DNA of 64,000 nucleotides from Omphiscola glabra. Its lineage: Eukaryota; Mollusca; Gastropoda; Lymnaeidae. Location of the stretch: positions 16,452,312 through 16,516,311 of the forward strand of contig OZ024811.1 of the NCBI GenBank assembly GCA_964017045.1, given 5' to 3'. The position numbers were made by a program, and so were the translations under genes. Under the pieces are notes generated by a model that saw nothing but the letters and a program-made list of their open reading frames with translations, ran no database searches and was not told where the DNA came from. Positions 38,863 through 49,399 of the stretch are shown piece after piece. How positions within the stretch are numbered: the first letter of the stretch is position 1; each line of letters starts with the position of its first letter.

Positions 38863-41800
38863 AGACACATTCTCTCTTACACTTCGCATACTTTTATATA
38901 GTACCTCCGAGATTCTACCGATATTTAGTCGTGATGGTATGCTAAGAATGGGATTATTTCTTACATCAAGAAAGCAAAGTTGAGGCAGTAAACTAACCAG
39001 TGGCGTAGCGAGGATACTTGCACCCAGGGCGAAACACTCAAATTTGATACCCACCTACATAAGATGCCCGGCGCGCAGTAATATTACAATCCAAAGTACA
39101 CATAATCATTATCAGTCATAACATAATTCTTAACTAATTACAATTGAATCGCTTAAAAAAGTATAGCATATTCTATAAAACAATAGTATCCTGCTTACAA
39201 AATAATATCCAATAATATACTTATGATTTATTTTATCCTGATATTGCACTTAGATTACAAGGAGCGTTTTGCTATAGATTATTTTTTTTGGGGGGGGGGG
39301 AATTGATTAATAACACCATTAAAGTCAATTGCTGTTAGTGTTTCTCTCTTTACACTGAGATGTGCCAGATTGCACAAACGATCTTGCCCCATTGACGCAC
39401 GCAAATATGACAGGATCAGTTTCAAATTGCTGAAAGAGCGTTCACAGCTTTGTATTGACGCAGAAATTGTTAAGAAAAATGCTTAAATTTGGAAAAACAT
39501 CGTCACATATGACACAATTTTTTAAAAAAAAGATCCAAAGGAGACAAAGTTAAAGTATTTCTGTTAGCATCCAGCAGCATCTGGCAATCGCAAATCTTAG
39601 CACATAGATCATCCCGTTAGCAGGGTACAGCCTGAACGATCGCTTGGTCGTGAAACGACAGTCAGAAATGTCAACCTGGCAGTCTTGGTTTTGAAATATG
39701 TATGGTCTACGAATTATTACTTTTTTACGCAGCTACTGAAATTCAATTGATTATTTTAACACTTAATCAAATTCTAAGTAGCCAACGTCATAAAATAGAA
39801 GTACGGCTGGAAGATTGAATTACGCGTCGGCATCATTATCAATATCAAATATCATTTATATCTTTATTTTCCTCTTCATTTGTATCATCACATGCTGAGT
39901 CGACTCATATTTATTTGTCAGCTTCTCTAAATATTTCAATAGAAACATCAGACTGGAAGTTGACTCAGAGTTAATGTCAGCTTCTCTATATGTTTCAATA
40001 GCAACATCGGACTGGAAATTGTCATAATGGGAGATTTGTTCCAACTGATCCTCTTCTTTTTCAGCTTGAAAAAGTCCAATTTCAGCATCCTCACTTTCTT
40101 GCTAACCATTCGACTCTGGCTGAGTGACACCTTCTTCTGATTCTAGTTTCCTGTTTTGCTTTCGTTCACCTACAGAGTTTGAGTTTTTAAAGAAGTTGTC
40201 CATTAATTGGCTCACCTTCTCTGCTTCTTGTCTTTCTTCTCTGTTTCTCTTCCACCTTTGAGCACCACTTAGTTTACCTCCTGGCATGCTGACAATGGAC
40301 AAAAATAATGTCTTATTTTCATGCTTGAAATTTGTATTTGTTAAATTATATTTCATGATCAATCAATAATTATTTCATTCAATCTCATAAATATCTGATT
40401 TGTGTATCCATTATATAATTAAAGGTATTCGACCGAATACGAATACCCGTTGTTTGGACTAGGACAGAATACATTTAAGTTCACTATAATTAAACAAAGC
40501 GAGAACATTCATCTCCATTTTTATATCTGGTGTTTATAAATAGCACAAACTACTTACCTTCACCAAGAAGATAAATAATGAACATTTGAAATGTAAATTC
40601 AGAGGCCAACGCGCCACACACGTCATCGTAACAAGACAAGTGTCAGTAAGTAATCGCAATGAACAATGACCTAGATATATTCGGCATCTGGTAAATACCA
40701 TGCGATACGATAGGCACAAAAAGTTCAGTAATAGCGGGTGTCATTCCGTTGGAAACAATATTTTTCACTCTTAGGATCAATATATAATCCAACAAATCCA
40801 TTGTCGATACTTTGGGTCGTTTCGGGTGCCATTTTTGCGCCCTCCAGCCACCGGCACCTGGGGTGTTTTCCCAGCTGTCCTTCCTCGCTACGCCACTGAT
40901 GCTAACATATACACATTTCTGTATTAATAATTTTATTTACAATTTCCTTCTCGAACGCACATCAAAATGATACAATTGTATTATATTTGTAATATAAAAT
41001 ATTATTTTATATTTAAACATATGTCGTTATACTTAACTGACATCCTAAAAATTGTGGCCTTAAGTTACAAAAAAAAAAAAAAATTAGTTTGCACGATGAA
41101 CTGTACCTTTACAAACTTTGGCGAAATGCTAATGATCTAGATTACATTTTCAATTTCTTCGCAATTTTTTTTTTTTTAAACCTTGGGAGTTCCCACATGC
41201 TAACTTTCTGCACACGTTAAATCACGAAATCAATCTCACCTCTTTCGGTTTCAACGACATCCCAAAATTTCAAACATACCTTTAGAATAGTTATACATTC
41301 CTCAATATCTCTGTAAGTGATTATGTTTAATTACATGCTTCAAGCCCCTGTCAATGGTTATGGACGAGATCTTACAAATTGTCTACAACATTGCCTACAA
41401 TTCAGACTCCAAGACTAAGCAGCAATTTGAGTCAACTAAAAAGGTTTTGAAATTTAATGTTTCTCAATATTTAAATATTAAAACATATGAATCAATTTTA
41501 TCTGGTTAATAATGATAGTTTTTTTAAATTCAAATGAATCGATTTATAATATGTTGTTGTTACGTACCGTTATTAAAATGGATAATTTAACCACTTATTT
41601 TTGTGTATGGCTCGTTTCTAAACAGTACATAACAAAAGACGATACCGAATTTTAAATCACATACACAAATAATAAGATACTTAAAACCAGGGCTAATTAC
41701 AATTAATACATTAATTACAATGAATTACAAAATCAAAGAAATAGGATTAAAAACTATTGACTTACATTTTGGCTGGTATCGGTACAATGTTAATACAATG

Positions 41801-44800
41801 TGCAAAAGTTGTACAATGAGGAAAAGAAAATATACACACAACAAAGAAAGCACTGTCTAGTAGTACAATAATAATACACGCTCCAAGTCTCGTGATAAAA
41901 GATCTGCGTGCCTTTCGTTCAAATATCGTTCTTTTATTGTCTATTTCTTTTAGATAATTCCAGAAAAGAATACGCAATGTAACTGCTTCCAGCATTCTCT
42001 TAGATTATTCGACAATATTCGACAGGAACTATATATACTAAACTTGTTGTGAACAAGCTTAAAGGGAGACTATTATTTCGCTAGACCCACCCCAAAACGG
42101 CCTCGAGTGTGTTGACTACAAGAGGTCATATACGGGGAAAGCGTGAAGCCTAAACACCTCACCTACATAACAATTGTAATTTAAAAATAAATTTCAAATG
42201 CAAAAATTATTAACGCCCTTTAGATTTATCTTTAGGAAATGGTAAATAAGATTTATCTTATTTTTATAGTATCTATCTATATATATAACGTTTATAACAT
42301 CATAATTTATCCAGAAAACAGAGCTCTAGCCAACACTTTTCAAGACTCTGAAATACAATAAAATAAATTTTCCTTAAAACTGTAAAAAAAAGTTCTTAAA
42401 ATCTAAAAAAAAAAATAATAAAAAAAATATTGCACCATTTAAAATATATTTAACATTTAAATATCTTTGTTACATTGGTATCGTCATTAAAAATATACAC
42501 ATTTTCACCTCACTTTTTAACTATATTTTTATCTAAGGAATATATCGCTCTAAGTCATAATCTGTATTTTTACACTAATGTGAAATACAATTTGTAATTT
42601 AAAATGTATTTTAACACAACGTTCTTTAAGCACCTGAACTTTTTTTTACTGCAAATAAAAAATCAATAGCTCCTTTTTAAAGATAACATTTTTAGGTGTA
42701 AAAAGTTATTGACCTTTGTGATATTTTAATACACATAAAAAGATCCCAACACAACTTTTTTCGCACTTGTGTTGTATTTTCTGTAAATTGTAAAAGTTTT
42801 GAAAAAAACTCTTTTTCCCTGTTATAAACGTTTTAAAAATGACAATTTTCTAGCTTGAAAAATGTACATCTTATTGCATGTTAAAGATAGAAAGCTTTGT
42901 GTGTTGTGTTAAAATAATAGCTAGGAACCCAAAAAGCCAAAAATTATATATATTTCTACTAATTTGTGGCAAACAATGTATTAGTTGTGTGACACAGATA
43001 TACATCAACAAAATTTAATATTTGCGATTTTTGGGTTTAAGATAAGTTCTAATAATCGTATTATTATTTTTTATTTACTGGGTTAAATCGAATGGGTCAT
43101 TTAAGTCACTTAAATACAATTAGATTAATTTTTAAATACAGCTGACATGTTTAAACCAAATCAATAATAGTATACAGAGAAGATAGTAAAAATTTATTAC
43201 TCAAAATCGTGATTTCACTGTCAAAACTGAATCCATTGTCTCACATTCAGATCAATACTTAAAATTATTATTAAATTATTATGTAACATTTTTTGTAATA
43301 TATGAAAATGAGTCTTATTTATTAAATAATTTATACATTTACCTAAATGTCTATACATATTTATTGGCCATATTTAAATTGATTTGAATTCCGTAAATAA
43401 AACAAATATGGCTATTATTAATTATACGATTACAATTAGAAATACGAATTTTATCTTGCTTGGTAAATGAAAACACATTTTCAAGCTGTGTAGTGAACAT
43501 TTTGGTACTTTTATTACTTTTTTCATAAACGTATTATTAGTTTTATATAGGTGTTTTTGCACATAAACAATAATATAATTTTTTTAAACAAAATAATGTA
43601 GTTTATCTCCTGTTTTAAGTCCCTTTATTATCGTTTGATATTTAATTAAGCTTATTTTTATCTTAACAAAATTATTATTTTCTTTTAAAAAAGCATTATA
43701 TACTTTGATATTATGAAGTTTATAAATATAGTTGATGACACTATTAGTTTTAAAATATATTTAACCTAAGAAAAATAAACGTATAGTATTAGCAATATTT
43801 TAGAAAAAAAGTTGTGTCTTGTAATGTGTTTTCCCCCTTGATTTTACACACAAGGCTCTTATGATCTACCCTAAAGTCGACAGTAACTTAAGAGAATTAC
43901 TAACATTGATGTCACTTGTCTACACAATGTATGAACATGAACTATGTGAATTGTCAGATGAATCAAGTAAGTCAATAAAAAGTTATGTTGAATTTATGTC
44001 ATAGTTTGCTATTTTTAAAATATCATAAAATAATTTTTTATTTAATTTTTTTGTTATTAGGTTTGATTTTTTGTACCTGGTTTGGGGGTGGGGGAATAAA
44101 GAAATGGATACACTGAGAAACTTGAACATGGAATGAAAAGAGAGAAAGCAATATGCATATAAAGAAAAAGAGAGTGATGGAGAAAGGGACTGATCAGAGA
44201 ATTAGGAAGAAATATAGAAACAAAATATGGGAGAGAACAATTGAGACTGATATGGAGACGCAATTACCGGAATAAATATAAGACACATGAAAGTGAGATA
44301 GACATGAGGGGCGTATAGAATAAAATAGAAAGAGATATAAAAAGAAATATAAAGATATGAAATGAGAGCAAAACAAATATAGAAAAATGAACATTAAAAC
44401 GGTTGCTTGGAGAAATCTTTTATTCTTAAAAGAGACAGACATAAAGACGGACAGAGGGATAGAGATAAAGAGATGAAGAAAGAGGAGAAGATGAATAAAA
44501 TGAAGTGTAATTAATTTTTAATGGATCATTGAAAAAATTAGAAAAATGCTTTTCCAAATTGACAATATCCCATGTACTACGTAATCATCTATTTATTTAT
44601 AATTATAAACAATAGACATTTTTTATTATTTAAACTGACTTCATGACATTATTAAACACTCAATATTTCTATCTCTCTTTCAGATGTTGTTGACACAATT
44701 ATCAAATATATGCAAGAAGCCTTGGGCCGACATGATCGTTTTTGTGATATTAAGAATTTCTCTATGAGTTTGTGGGAGTTAGCAGATGGATTATCGAAGC

Positions 44801-47286
44801 TGACCATAAAAAAATCAAATATATCAAAGGTTTTTTTCTTTATATTTAAAATGTTTAACCAAAACGAACTTTAAGTAATATATCATTATAAAAGATATTT
44901 GATAGAAAAAAAATTGCCTTATGTTCAATATTTATTTATTTTTTTCGTTACATTTGTGTCACGAAAATAAAATCAGTTTATTTGGGGAATTTAATACACT
45001 TGGTAATTCCTCTTTTTTCAAAAAAAATCTTTTAACCTGTGACTAGATTGTTCACAAAGAAGGAGCACTGTCAACTTTGGTGAATATGTTACGTCACGAA
45101 AATCTAAAAGAAAACGAGAGTGCAGTCAGGTGTATCCACGCTTTAGCACAAGACTATGACGTCAGGAGTACGTTGTTGGAAATCCCAGACCTTGTCGCCG
45201 CTATGGTTGAAAGACGAAATACTACAAGTCTAAAAGTAAAGAAGATGATTGATGATGCTCTGAAGACGTTACGATCATTTAGTCCAGGTCATTTATGCAT
45301 AGTTATTTTTAAAAATAATTTTTGTAACATTTTAAGGAACAAAAAATTAGATTTGATTTAATTAGAAAGACATATTTTAGCAGCGTATATAAAAGACACT
45401 TTTCTCTACTTTTAGCTTTAAAATCATTAAAATGTAAACTATTTTTGTTTAGAGGATTGTATTGATAAAATAGTTTCGGGTGCTGTTGCTGGACTTAATC
45501 TGGTAGCGGAGAATTCATCACCAAAACAAGATACTGGAATGCAAGGCCAGTGAGTTCCTTTGTTGCCCTTACTTTAATATTTGTTGTTTTATTTTTAATT
45601 TTTTTATTAGTTAATTAAACAACACATATTTTCTATAAGTAAAGAGGAAATGATTTGCTTTTTTATAATGATGTAACGTTTTATTTTATCAATATGTAGG
45701 ACAAAACAAATGTGTTTAATCTGTTTTTTTAACTATTTCATTTAAAAATATTTGCTTAGGCATTCACATGGATTTTAATTGTTTAAAATACTTAAGTGAA
45801 TAATTAGGTAAAAATAGTTGTTTTTAGTTTTATCAATATTTTATTTGTGTCAATGAAGCGTTAGCATACGTTTGACATTTTAAAAAAGTAAATAATTAAC
45901 GTATGCTGTAAAACAATCGCAATAGATTTAATTACATATCTTCAGAAGTCTTCCAGCTGTTATGCATCAACGTGTTGACATAGAAAATCAATTGAACAAT
46001 ATTTCACCAAATGAAAATCAGAGACTTTCGCAAATAAATATCAAGTGAGAATTTCATTTTATCATTTCAAATATCCACATTTTGACATAAAAATATATTT
46101 AGCATAAATGAGTAAGGGAATATTTACATTTATTTATATACATATAAATAGATAAATAGGTGATAGATGGATATATAGATATTTTGACAGATATATAGAT
46201 AGATAGATAGATAGATAGATAGACAGATAGATAGATAAATAGATAGATAGATATATTGATAGATAGATAGATAGATAGATAGATATATAGATAATATTGA
46301 TATATTATTTTTAATTAAATTTTATATTTATTTTTATTTCATTTTTTCAGTGTCTTTTCATCTCATCCTTCAAATAATGTGGCACGTGCATTCCAAGAAG
46401 AAGGTTGTTAGCTTTGGGAATATTTAAATGATTTATGCTCTCTTTTGGTCTTTCGTTTGCTGTATCTTTGCTCTTTGTGTCTTTTTTCATGTGTGCCCGT
46501 CAAATTTACCTATTTACTTCTAGGTTTATGTGTGCAAGCCTATCCTACCTTTCACTCTATATCTCTCCGTATGTGCGCGAATATATTTTTCTCTTCTTTT
46601 GGATGTTAAACTCATCTACATTTCTCTGTCCGTTCACATGTCTGTACTCTCCACGACTTTCTCTCTGTTTGGCCCTCGCTTTTTATTTCAATATTACTAT
46701 CTTATTGACTATCTTGTTGTCTTTTACGCTGTCTGCTATCTGTCTATTAATTTATTGAAAATATTTATTAAAATATAATTTTAGCTTTTATAAAACGTTT
46801 TAACCAAATAATAATAATATAGAGAATACATTTTTCATATACTATTATAATTAAGATGTTTGCAAATTTTTACAGACATTGCTAAAAATTATTTCTAAAA
46901 GAAGATTTAAAATATTAAAAAAAAAATACATATTCATTTATTTTCTTTTAATATATATATATATATATTGTTTTAATCTTGAAGAAAAATTTACTGCGAA
47001 AGGGAAGACAGAAAAGTTGAGACCAGAAGATGAAAAAACAATTAGGAGACATTGGACAACAATTACAGAACAATTGGATGCAAACTATGTTATTGACGAA
47101 TTATATTCCCGTGACGTTTTCGATGTGCATGACAAACAGGAAATATCGAGCCATGCAACTCCTAAGAAAAGAACCGAGACGATGTTACAGAAACTGTTCC
47201 ATGCTGGATCGGGATCAGCCTATGAAACATTTATAGAGGTGTTGGACAAACACCACAATTACATCGTAAAAGAGTTGAGAAAGTGA
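25819..47286 (+). CDS. Gene B: armadillo-like and CARD adaptor protein, complete, 12 exons
   Basis: Exons: 25845-26144, 35389-35602, 37681-37817, 38562-38642, 41345-41443, 43855-43966, 44684-44829, 45047-45287, 45453-45549, 45946-46044, 46351-46403, 46985-47286. All introns are GT-AG and the parts sum to 1881 nt, 626 residues plus TGA. The protein is helical; exon 8 (about residues 364-443) carries an armadillo-like pattern, exons 9-11 (444-526) form a polar N/Q/S-rich linker, and exon 12 (527-626) is a CARD. CARDs pair with other CARDs in apoptosis, inflammasome-like and NF-kB signalling, so a cytoplasmic adaptor or sensor role is likely but inferred. No signal peptide or membrane helix is seen. 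The ATG at 25845 is chosen by match to gene A; an AG at 25817-25818 may mark a 5'UTR junction. Exons 5 and 7 have weak donors. Gene A is the divergent neighbour; copy C is a broken duplicate. Confidence 0.87.
25845..26144 (+). CDS. Gene B exon 1 (residues 1-100)
   Basis: Starts MSEEETLLQHRL and includes DLQYIEDDRFLMIYLEFRGV and SLMSTWDEI. Ends at donor gtaact in phase 0. An in-frame upstream ATG at 25800 would add 15 residues without a counterpart in gene A, so I prefer 25845. Confidence 0.87.
26145..27555. other. Gene B intron 1, first part
   Basis: AT-rich intron DNA with no exon or recognisable element. G-rich runs occur at about 27166-27173 and 27320-27333. Confidence 0.5.
27556..29695. 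repeat. 118-bp satellite array, 18 units
   Basis: Eighteen head-to-tail units. The first two periods are 124 bases, the third is 119, and the rest are 118. Each unit has gtgtggggaatgatcccc (a GGGG/CCCC hairpin), aaatgacgacattatc, ggtacgttcaaatatttcaa and tgcctgtgaaccttgc. The inner units are almost identical; the edge units are variant. The array lies wholly in intron 1 of gene B. Confidence 0.97.
29696..33264. other. Gene B intron 1, middle part
   Basis: AT-rich DNA without a supported exon. A fragment at about 30918-31060 (cctgcacaactgaaaatata onward) matches 37067-37230 and is a transposon remnant. Several open frames of 60 to 90 codons at 30.1-32.3 kb show no domain or conservation and are not called. 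Confidence 0.5.
33273..33743. mobile_element. 471-bp hAT-type MITE
   Basis: Inverted ends tagtgataggacgat and atcgtcccatcacta, flanked by perfect 8-base duplications aaattttg at 33265-33272 and 33744-33751. The inside is rich in aatcggaatcgtatcgg motifs near both ends. Non-coding, in intron 1 of gene B. Confidence 0.92.
34718..35108 (-). mobile_element. 392-bp MITE family, copy 2 (inverted)
   Basis: Reverse-complement copy of 23734-24125 with only scattered differences, so both are fairly young. It ends 280 bases before exon 2 of gene B. Confidence 0.87.
35389..35602 (+). CDS. Gene B exon 2
   Basis: Acceptor aaattcgcag, donor gtaaga, phase 1. Encodes LSKKEVQDILLHLVEELESE, then RKYIDEAAFGFQCGLVFLHD and EMKEMFGDLLVEIKFNG. 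Matches gene A exon 2 and pseudogene C. Confidence 0.88.
36091..36273 (-). pseudogene. Antisense open segment, decayed copy in left arm
   Basis: Minus-strand partner of the open frame at 59485-59667, inside intron 2 of gene B. It shares HSFLD/HSFLE, FGSIN/FGPIN, DAAVDC and SGAL. A one-base loss after SGAL changes the frame, so the hydrophobic end is lost. Product unknown. Confidence 0.4.
37067..37345. repeat. Transposon remnant with conserved short frame
   Basis: 37067-37230 matches 30918-31060 (caggcctgcacaact end, cgggcc-rich inside). 37240-37345 matches 57490-57590 in reverse; read on the minus strand here (plus at 57.5 kb) both copies keep an open frame with RIPEVE or LIPEVE, LLNK, HAII and ERID. 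The product is unknown. Confidence 0.5.
37681..37817 (+). CDS. Gene B exon 3
   Basis: Acceptor ttatctccag, donor gtaaaa. Encodes DIFNISDEIGKVKLQDILEC, then NNVYALTRMTLLLTLNGSGS. 137 nt, as in gene A. Confidence 0.87.
38100..38460. repeat. AT-rich microsatellite cluster
   Basis: Degenerate TATA and ATCCATATAT runs in intron 3 of gene B. The long Ile/Tyr-rich open frames here are repeat products. Confidence 0.85.
38562..38642 (+). CDS. Gene B exon 4
   Basis: 81 nt, YLVDFGLLTTLTTHLSETSY then QVLLNEE. Acceptor ctccatgcag, donor gtaatt. Identical length to gene A exon 4. Confidence 0.85.
38998..40898 (-). mobile_element. hAT DNA transposon, internally decayed
   Basis: 1.9-kb element with ends cagtggcgtagcgagga and tcctcgctacgccactg and imperfect 8-base flanks aaactaac / atgctaac (6 of 8). 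On the minus strand, 40362-40102 encodes an N-terminal part (PGGKLSGAQRWKRNREER) resembling hAT/ZMYM-type transposases. At about 39480-39320 the hAT C-terminal dimerisation pattern SIQSCERSFSNLKLILSYLR, then NLAHLSV is readable. The middle is missing or too decayed to read. Same ends as the small MITEs, which may be its non-autonomous relatives. Lies in intron 4 of gene B. Confidence 0.85.
41345..41443 (+). CDS. Gene B exon 5
   Basis: 99 nt encoding PLSMVMDEILQIVYNIAYNS, then DSKTKQQFESTKK. The acceptor (cttcaag) has a poor pyrimidine tract and the donor (aag then gttttg) is weak; the same donor is kept in copy C. Confidence 0.8.
43855..43966 (+). CDS. Gene B exon 6
   Basis: 112 nt, ALMIYPKVDSNLRELLTLMS then LVYTMYEHELCELSDES. 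Acceptor acacaag, strong donor gtaagt, phase 1. Confidence 0.85.
44684..44829 (+). CDS. Gene B exon 7
   Basis: 146 nt, VVDTIIKYMQEALGRHDRF then MSLWELADGLSKLTIKKSNI. Acceptor tctttcag; the donor gttttt lacks the usual purines at positions 3 to 5. Confidence 0.83.
45047..45287 (+). CDS. Gene B exon 8, armadillo-like
   Basis: 241 nt. Encodes IVHKEGALSTLVNMLRHENL, ENESAVRCIHALAQDYDVRS, LLEIPDLVAAMV and MIDDALKTLRSF. The spacing of small and hydrophobic residues resembles an armadillo repeat. Donor gtcatt, phase 1. Confidence 0.87.
45453..45549 (+). CDS. Gene B exon 9 (linker)
   Basis: Acceptor tgtttag, donor gtgagt. Encodes EDCIDKIVSGAVAGLNLVAE then NSSPKQDTGMQG. Begins the polar linker between the helical part and the CARD. 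Supported by frame closure only; gene A exon 9 is outside the window. Confidence 0.75.
45946..46044 (+). CDS. Gene B exon 10 (linker)
   Basis: Acceptor atcttcag, donor gtgaga. Encodes SLPAVMHQRVDIENQLNNIS and PNENQRLSQINI, rich in Asn and Gln and probably disordered. Supported by splice sites and frame closure. Confidence 0.72.
46147..46295. repeat. GATA tetranucleotide microsatellite
   Basis: Long runs of gatagatagata in intron 10 of gene B. Confidence 0.95.
46351..46403 (+). CDS. Gene B exon 11 (linker)
   Basis: Acceptor tttttcag, donor gttgtt. A 53-nt exon encoding NVFSSHPSNNVARAFQEE. It is needed to keep frame between exons 10 and 12. Confidence 0.68.
46985..47286 (+). CDS. Gene B exon 12, C-terminal CARD domain
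   Basis: Terminal exon ending in TGA at 47284. It encodes about 100 residues with a CARD pattern: LRPEDEKTIRRHWTTITEQL (helix 1), NYVIDELYSRDVFDVHDKQE (helices 2 and 3), ISSHATPKKRTETMLQKLF (helix 4), then GSAYETFIEVLDKHHNYIVK (helices 5 and 6). The VIDELYSRDVFDVHDKQEI box and the SAYETFIEVL box are typical of the family. The acceptor cttgaag at 46984 is the nearest that keeps frame; an upstream tttacag at about 46875 leads to a stop. Confidence 0.88.
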
Positions 47287-48659
47287 TTGCATGACAAATG
47301 TGGGTCAGGGAAAGGACTATATTACCAACGGCCAGCTTTCGTTAATTACTGATTCATCGCTCTGCCATATTAGCACATAATAACCAATCATATTTGGAAA
47401 TTGATAAGAAACCAATGAGTAAGAAATAATAGGTGTCCTGCGAATTTGTTGCGTAAATGTTGCCTGCTTGCCATACCGATTGCAGGTTAAACATATGAAA
47501 AACTTCACAATACATTTTATTACAGTTTGTTATCTCTTTTATCACTTAATAACTCATTTAATTGGTATGCAAAAGAGATTCTGGAACGTTTGTAATCAAC
47601 ACATTGGAGACATACATTATTCTTTTATGCAATCGCTGCTCTCCGTTTAAACATAAAACAAACTTTATTAAAATTATTGCCTCACACGGCAAAATACAAA
47701 ATCTTACATGTCAACAAAAAAAATTTCAGATATTTTCTTTAATTAAATAAGTGATGCATTAATCCAGAGATAAAGTAAGATTGTTACTCATCAAGAATTT
47801 TAAATTCTACGATCGCATAATAAAATTAATATCTAATTATCTTATTCGGTTTGTATAATTTAGTAAACATGAAAAGATTTGCCTTAATGGTTTGCAAAGT
47901 AATTAAGTAATGATGGGGAAATTTTATCATACTTTACTATGTTTTAAAAAGAAAGAAGGAATAATTGTAGAAACAAATGGAAAATTAACTTTAAAATAAT
48001 AATTCCAATGATGAAAAGTGTAAGGAAAACCGTGACCTAATAAATGTTGCTTTTTGTATAAATGCAAAGTAAGAAATTTGTTTAAAATTTCTTGTTTTAT
48101 TTTAGTTTAATGAAATTATTTTTAAAAAATAAATCCACATATATCCTTTGTGCTTATTTTTTAATGTCAATGTACTCAATTATTTGTAAATAATAATTTT
48201 AGCGGTTGATTAAAATAATAATTAAAATTTATTTTAATTAAGTATAATGTATAACCTTAATTATACTTGAAATATTTGGTATTAATAATTTTAATGGGTA
48301 ATTGAAATTAACATTTTATTCCAAATATTGATAATATTTATGTGAACCTTAAATATCGGCAAAAAGCGTTCAATACATTAACGCAATATTTTAGATTAAA
48401 TCATATTATTGATTATCATATTAAAATTATCATTAAATTTAATTATTTTACCTAGTTTGGTGATTGGTATGCGATATAACTATTTTTAGTTGATTTCTTT
48501 GAAAATGTAATATTTTTATACTTATAATTAAAAAAAAAAAAAAAAAAAAAAAAAAGTGTGCCGAGGTAATGGCAATGGTATTGAACATATTATTTGATTG
48601 ACTTTTAAAAATTGAGAAATTAATATAATATGTATACAATATAAGCATAATATATGCGT
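47287..48659. other. 3' flank of gene B
   Basis: Likely 3'UTR then intergenic AT-rich DNA with a 27-base A run near 48529-48555. No gene recognised; open frames of about 60 codons have no support. Confidence 0.5.
47819..47824 (+). terminator. Candidate polyadenylation signal of gene B
   Basis: First AATAAA I find after the gene B stop, 533 bases downstream. A second AATAAA lies at 48039-48044, followed by a T-rich gttgctttttg stretch. Which is used cannot be told from sequence. Confidence 0.35.
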
Positions 48660-49380
48660 TTGCATGTTATGACCAAAAATTAAATAACAAAACTATTATC
48701 AAATGATTACACCGTAATCACATTTATCGGGAGAACCCAAACATCGGTTGCTTTAGTACGTTTTTTTGTTGGGTTGTTGATATTGCGAAATAAAATTAAA
48801 ATTAATTTGTTCTAAATAAACACGCAAATGACGTCTTAGTGTGAATCGCCTATTTCAGCAAAAACTCTTATATTTCTTTGATTTAATAACTGCGCGTTAC
48901 AAAACTGATAATTTATTTTTTCCCTTCTTAAAAGTAAAATTAATAAATATAATTGATTGCTTTCTAAATTGCTAAAATTTGCTAAAAATAAATTCAAACT
49001 TAGCTTTGTATTTTTAAAATTTAATAAGGTTTCCTTTTTTCATTCCAAAAGTATACTTTTAGGAAATTAATAAAGTAGTAACAACTTAATATATAAAAAT
49101 ACTTAAATAAGAAAAGGCCGTTTAATTCAATCAGTGCAGCGAAGCTACATAGCCCAATAGCATTCAATAGTGCACTTGTCACTAATCCAAATAAGAGCAA
49201 AGCATTTGAAAATGAATTAAGAGTGTCACAATCCCGTGGATGATTCTATTACTTTTAAAAAAAACTTTGTGGGGAGTGGGGAGTAATACGATACTCTTTT
49301 TTTTGCCCAAGGCAGCGCAAGATACGAATCAGAATAAATTTGATAAATAAATAGGCACATATATCGGGGGTAGGAAATAG
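48660..49380 (+). repeat. Dispersed repeat, copy 3 (truncated)
   Basis: Matches the first part of the segments at 18930-20760 and 23040-24965: aataaacacgcaaatgacgt, gcgcaagatacgaatcag and tttgataaataaat. It breaks off at about 49380 where the inverted Helitron-like block begins. Confidence 0.65.
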
Positions 49381-49399
49381 GTTCCTCGACGCGTGAGCA

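Larger units (their letters stand above)
35235..43700. repeat. Inverted duplication, left arm (approximate ends)
   Basis: Reverse-complement similarity to 51690-61315, with gaps. Anchors: 35300-35390 to 61190-61310; exon 2 to 60931-61145; 36060-36340 to 59400-59680; 36680-36920 to 58760-58990; exon 5 to 56836-56934; 42700-42900 to 55930-56130; 43200-43270 to 54110-54180; 43440-43560 to 51760-51900. It carries exons 2-5 of functional gene B. Confidence 0.85.

Noticed and set aside
46435..46778. Open frames of 80 to 107 codons just after gene B exon 11
   Set aside because: Intron sequence rich in T and C; hydrophobic low-complexity translation, overlapping frames, no domain.
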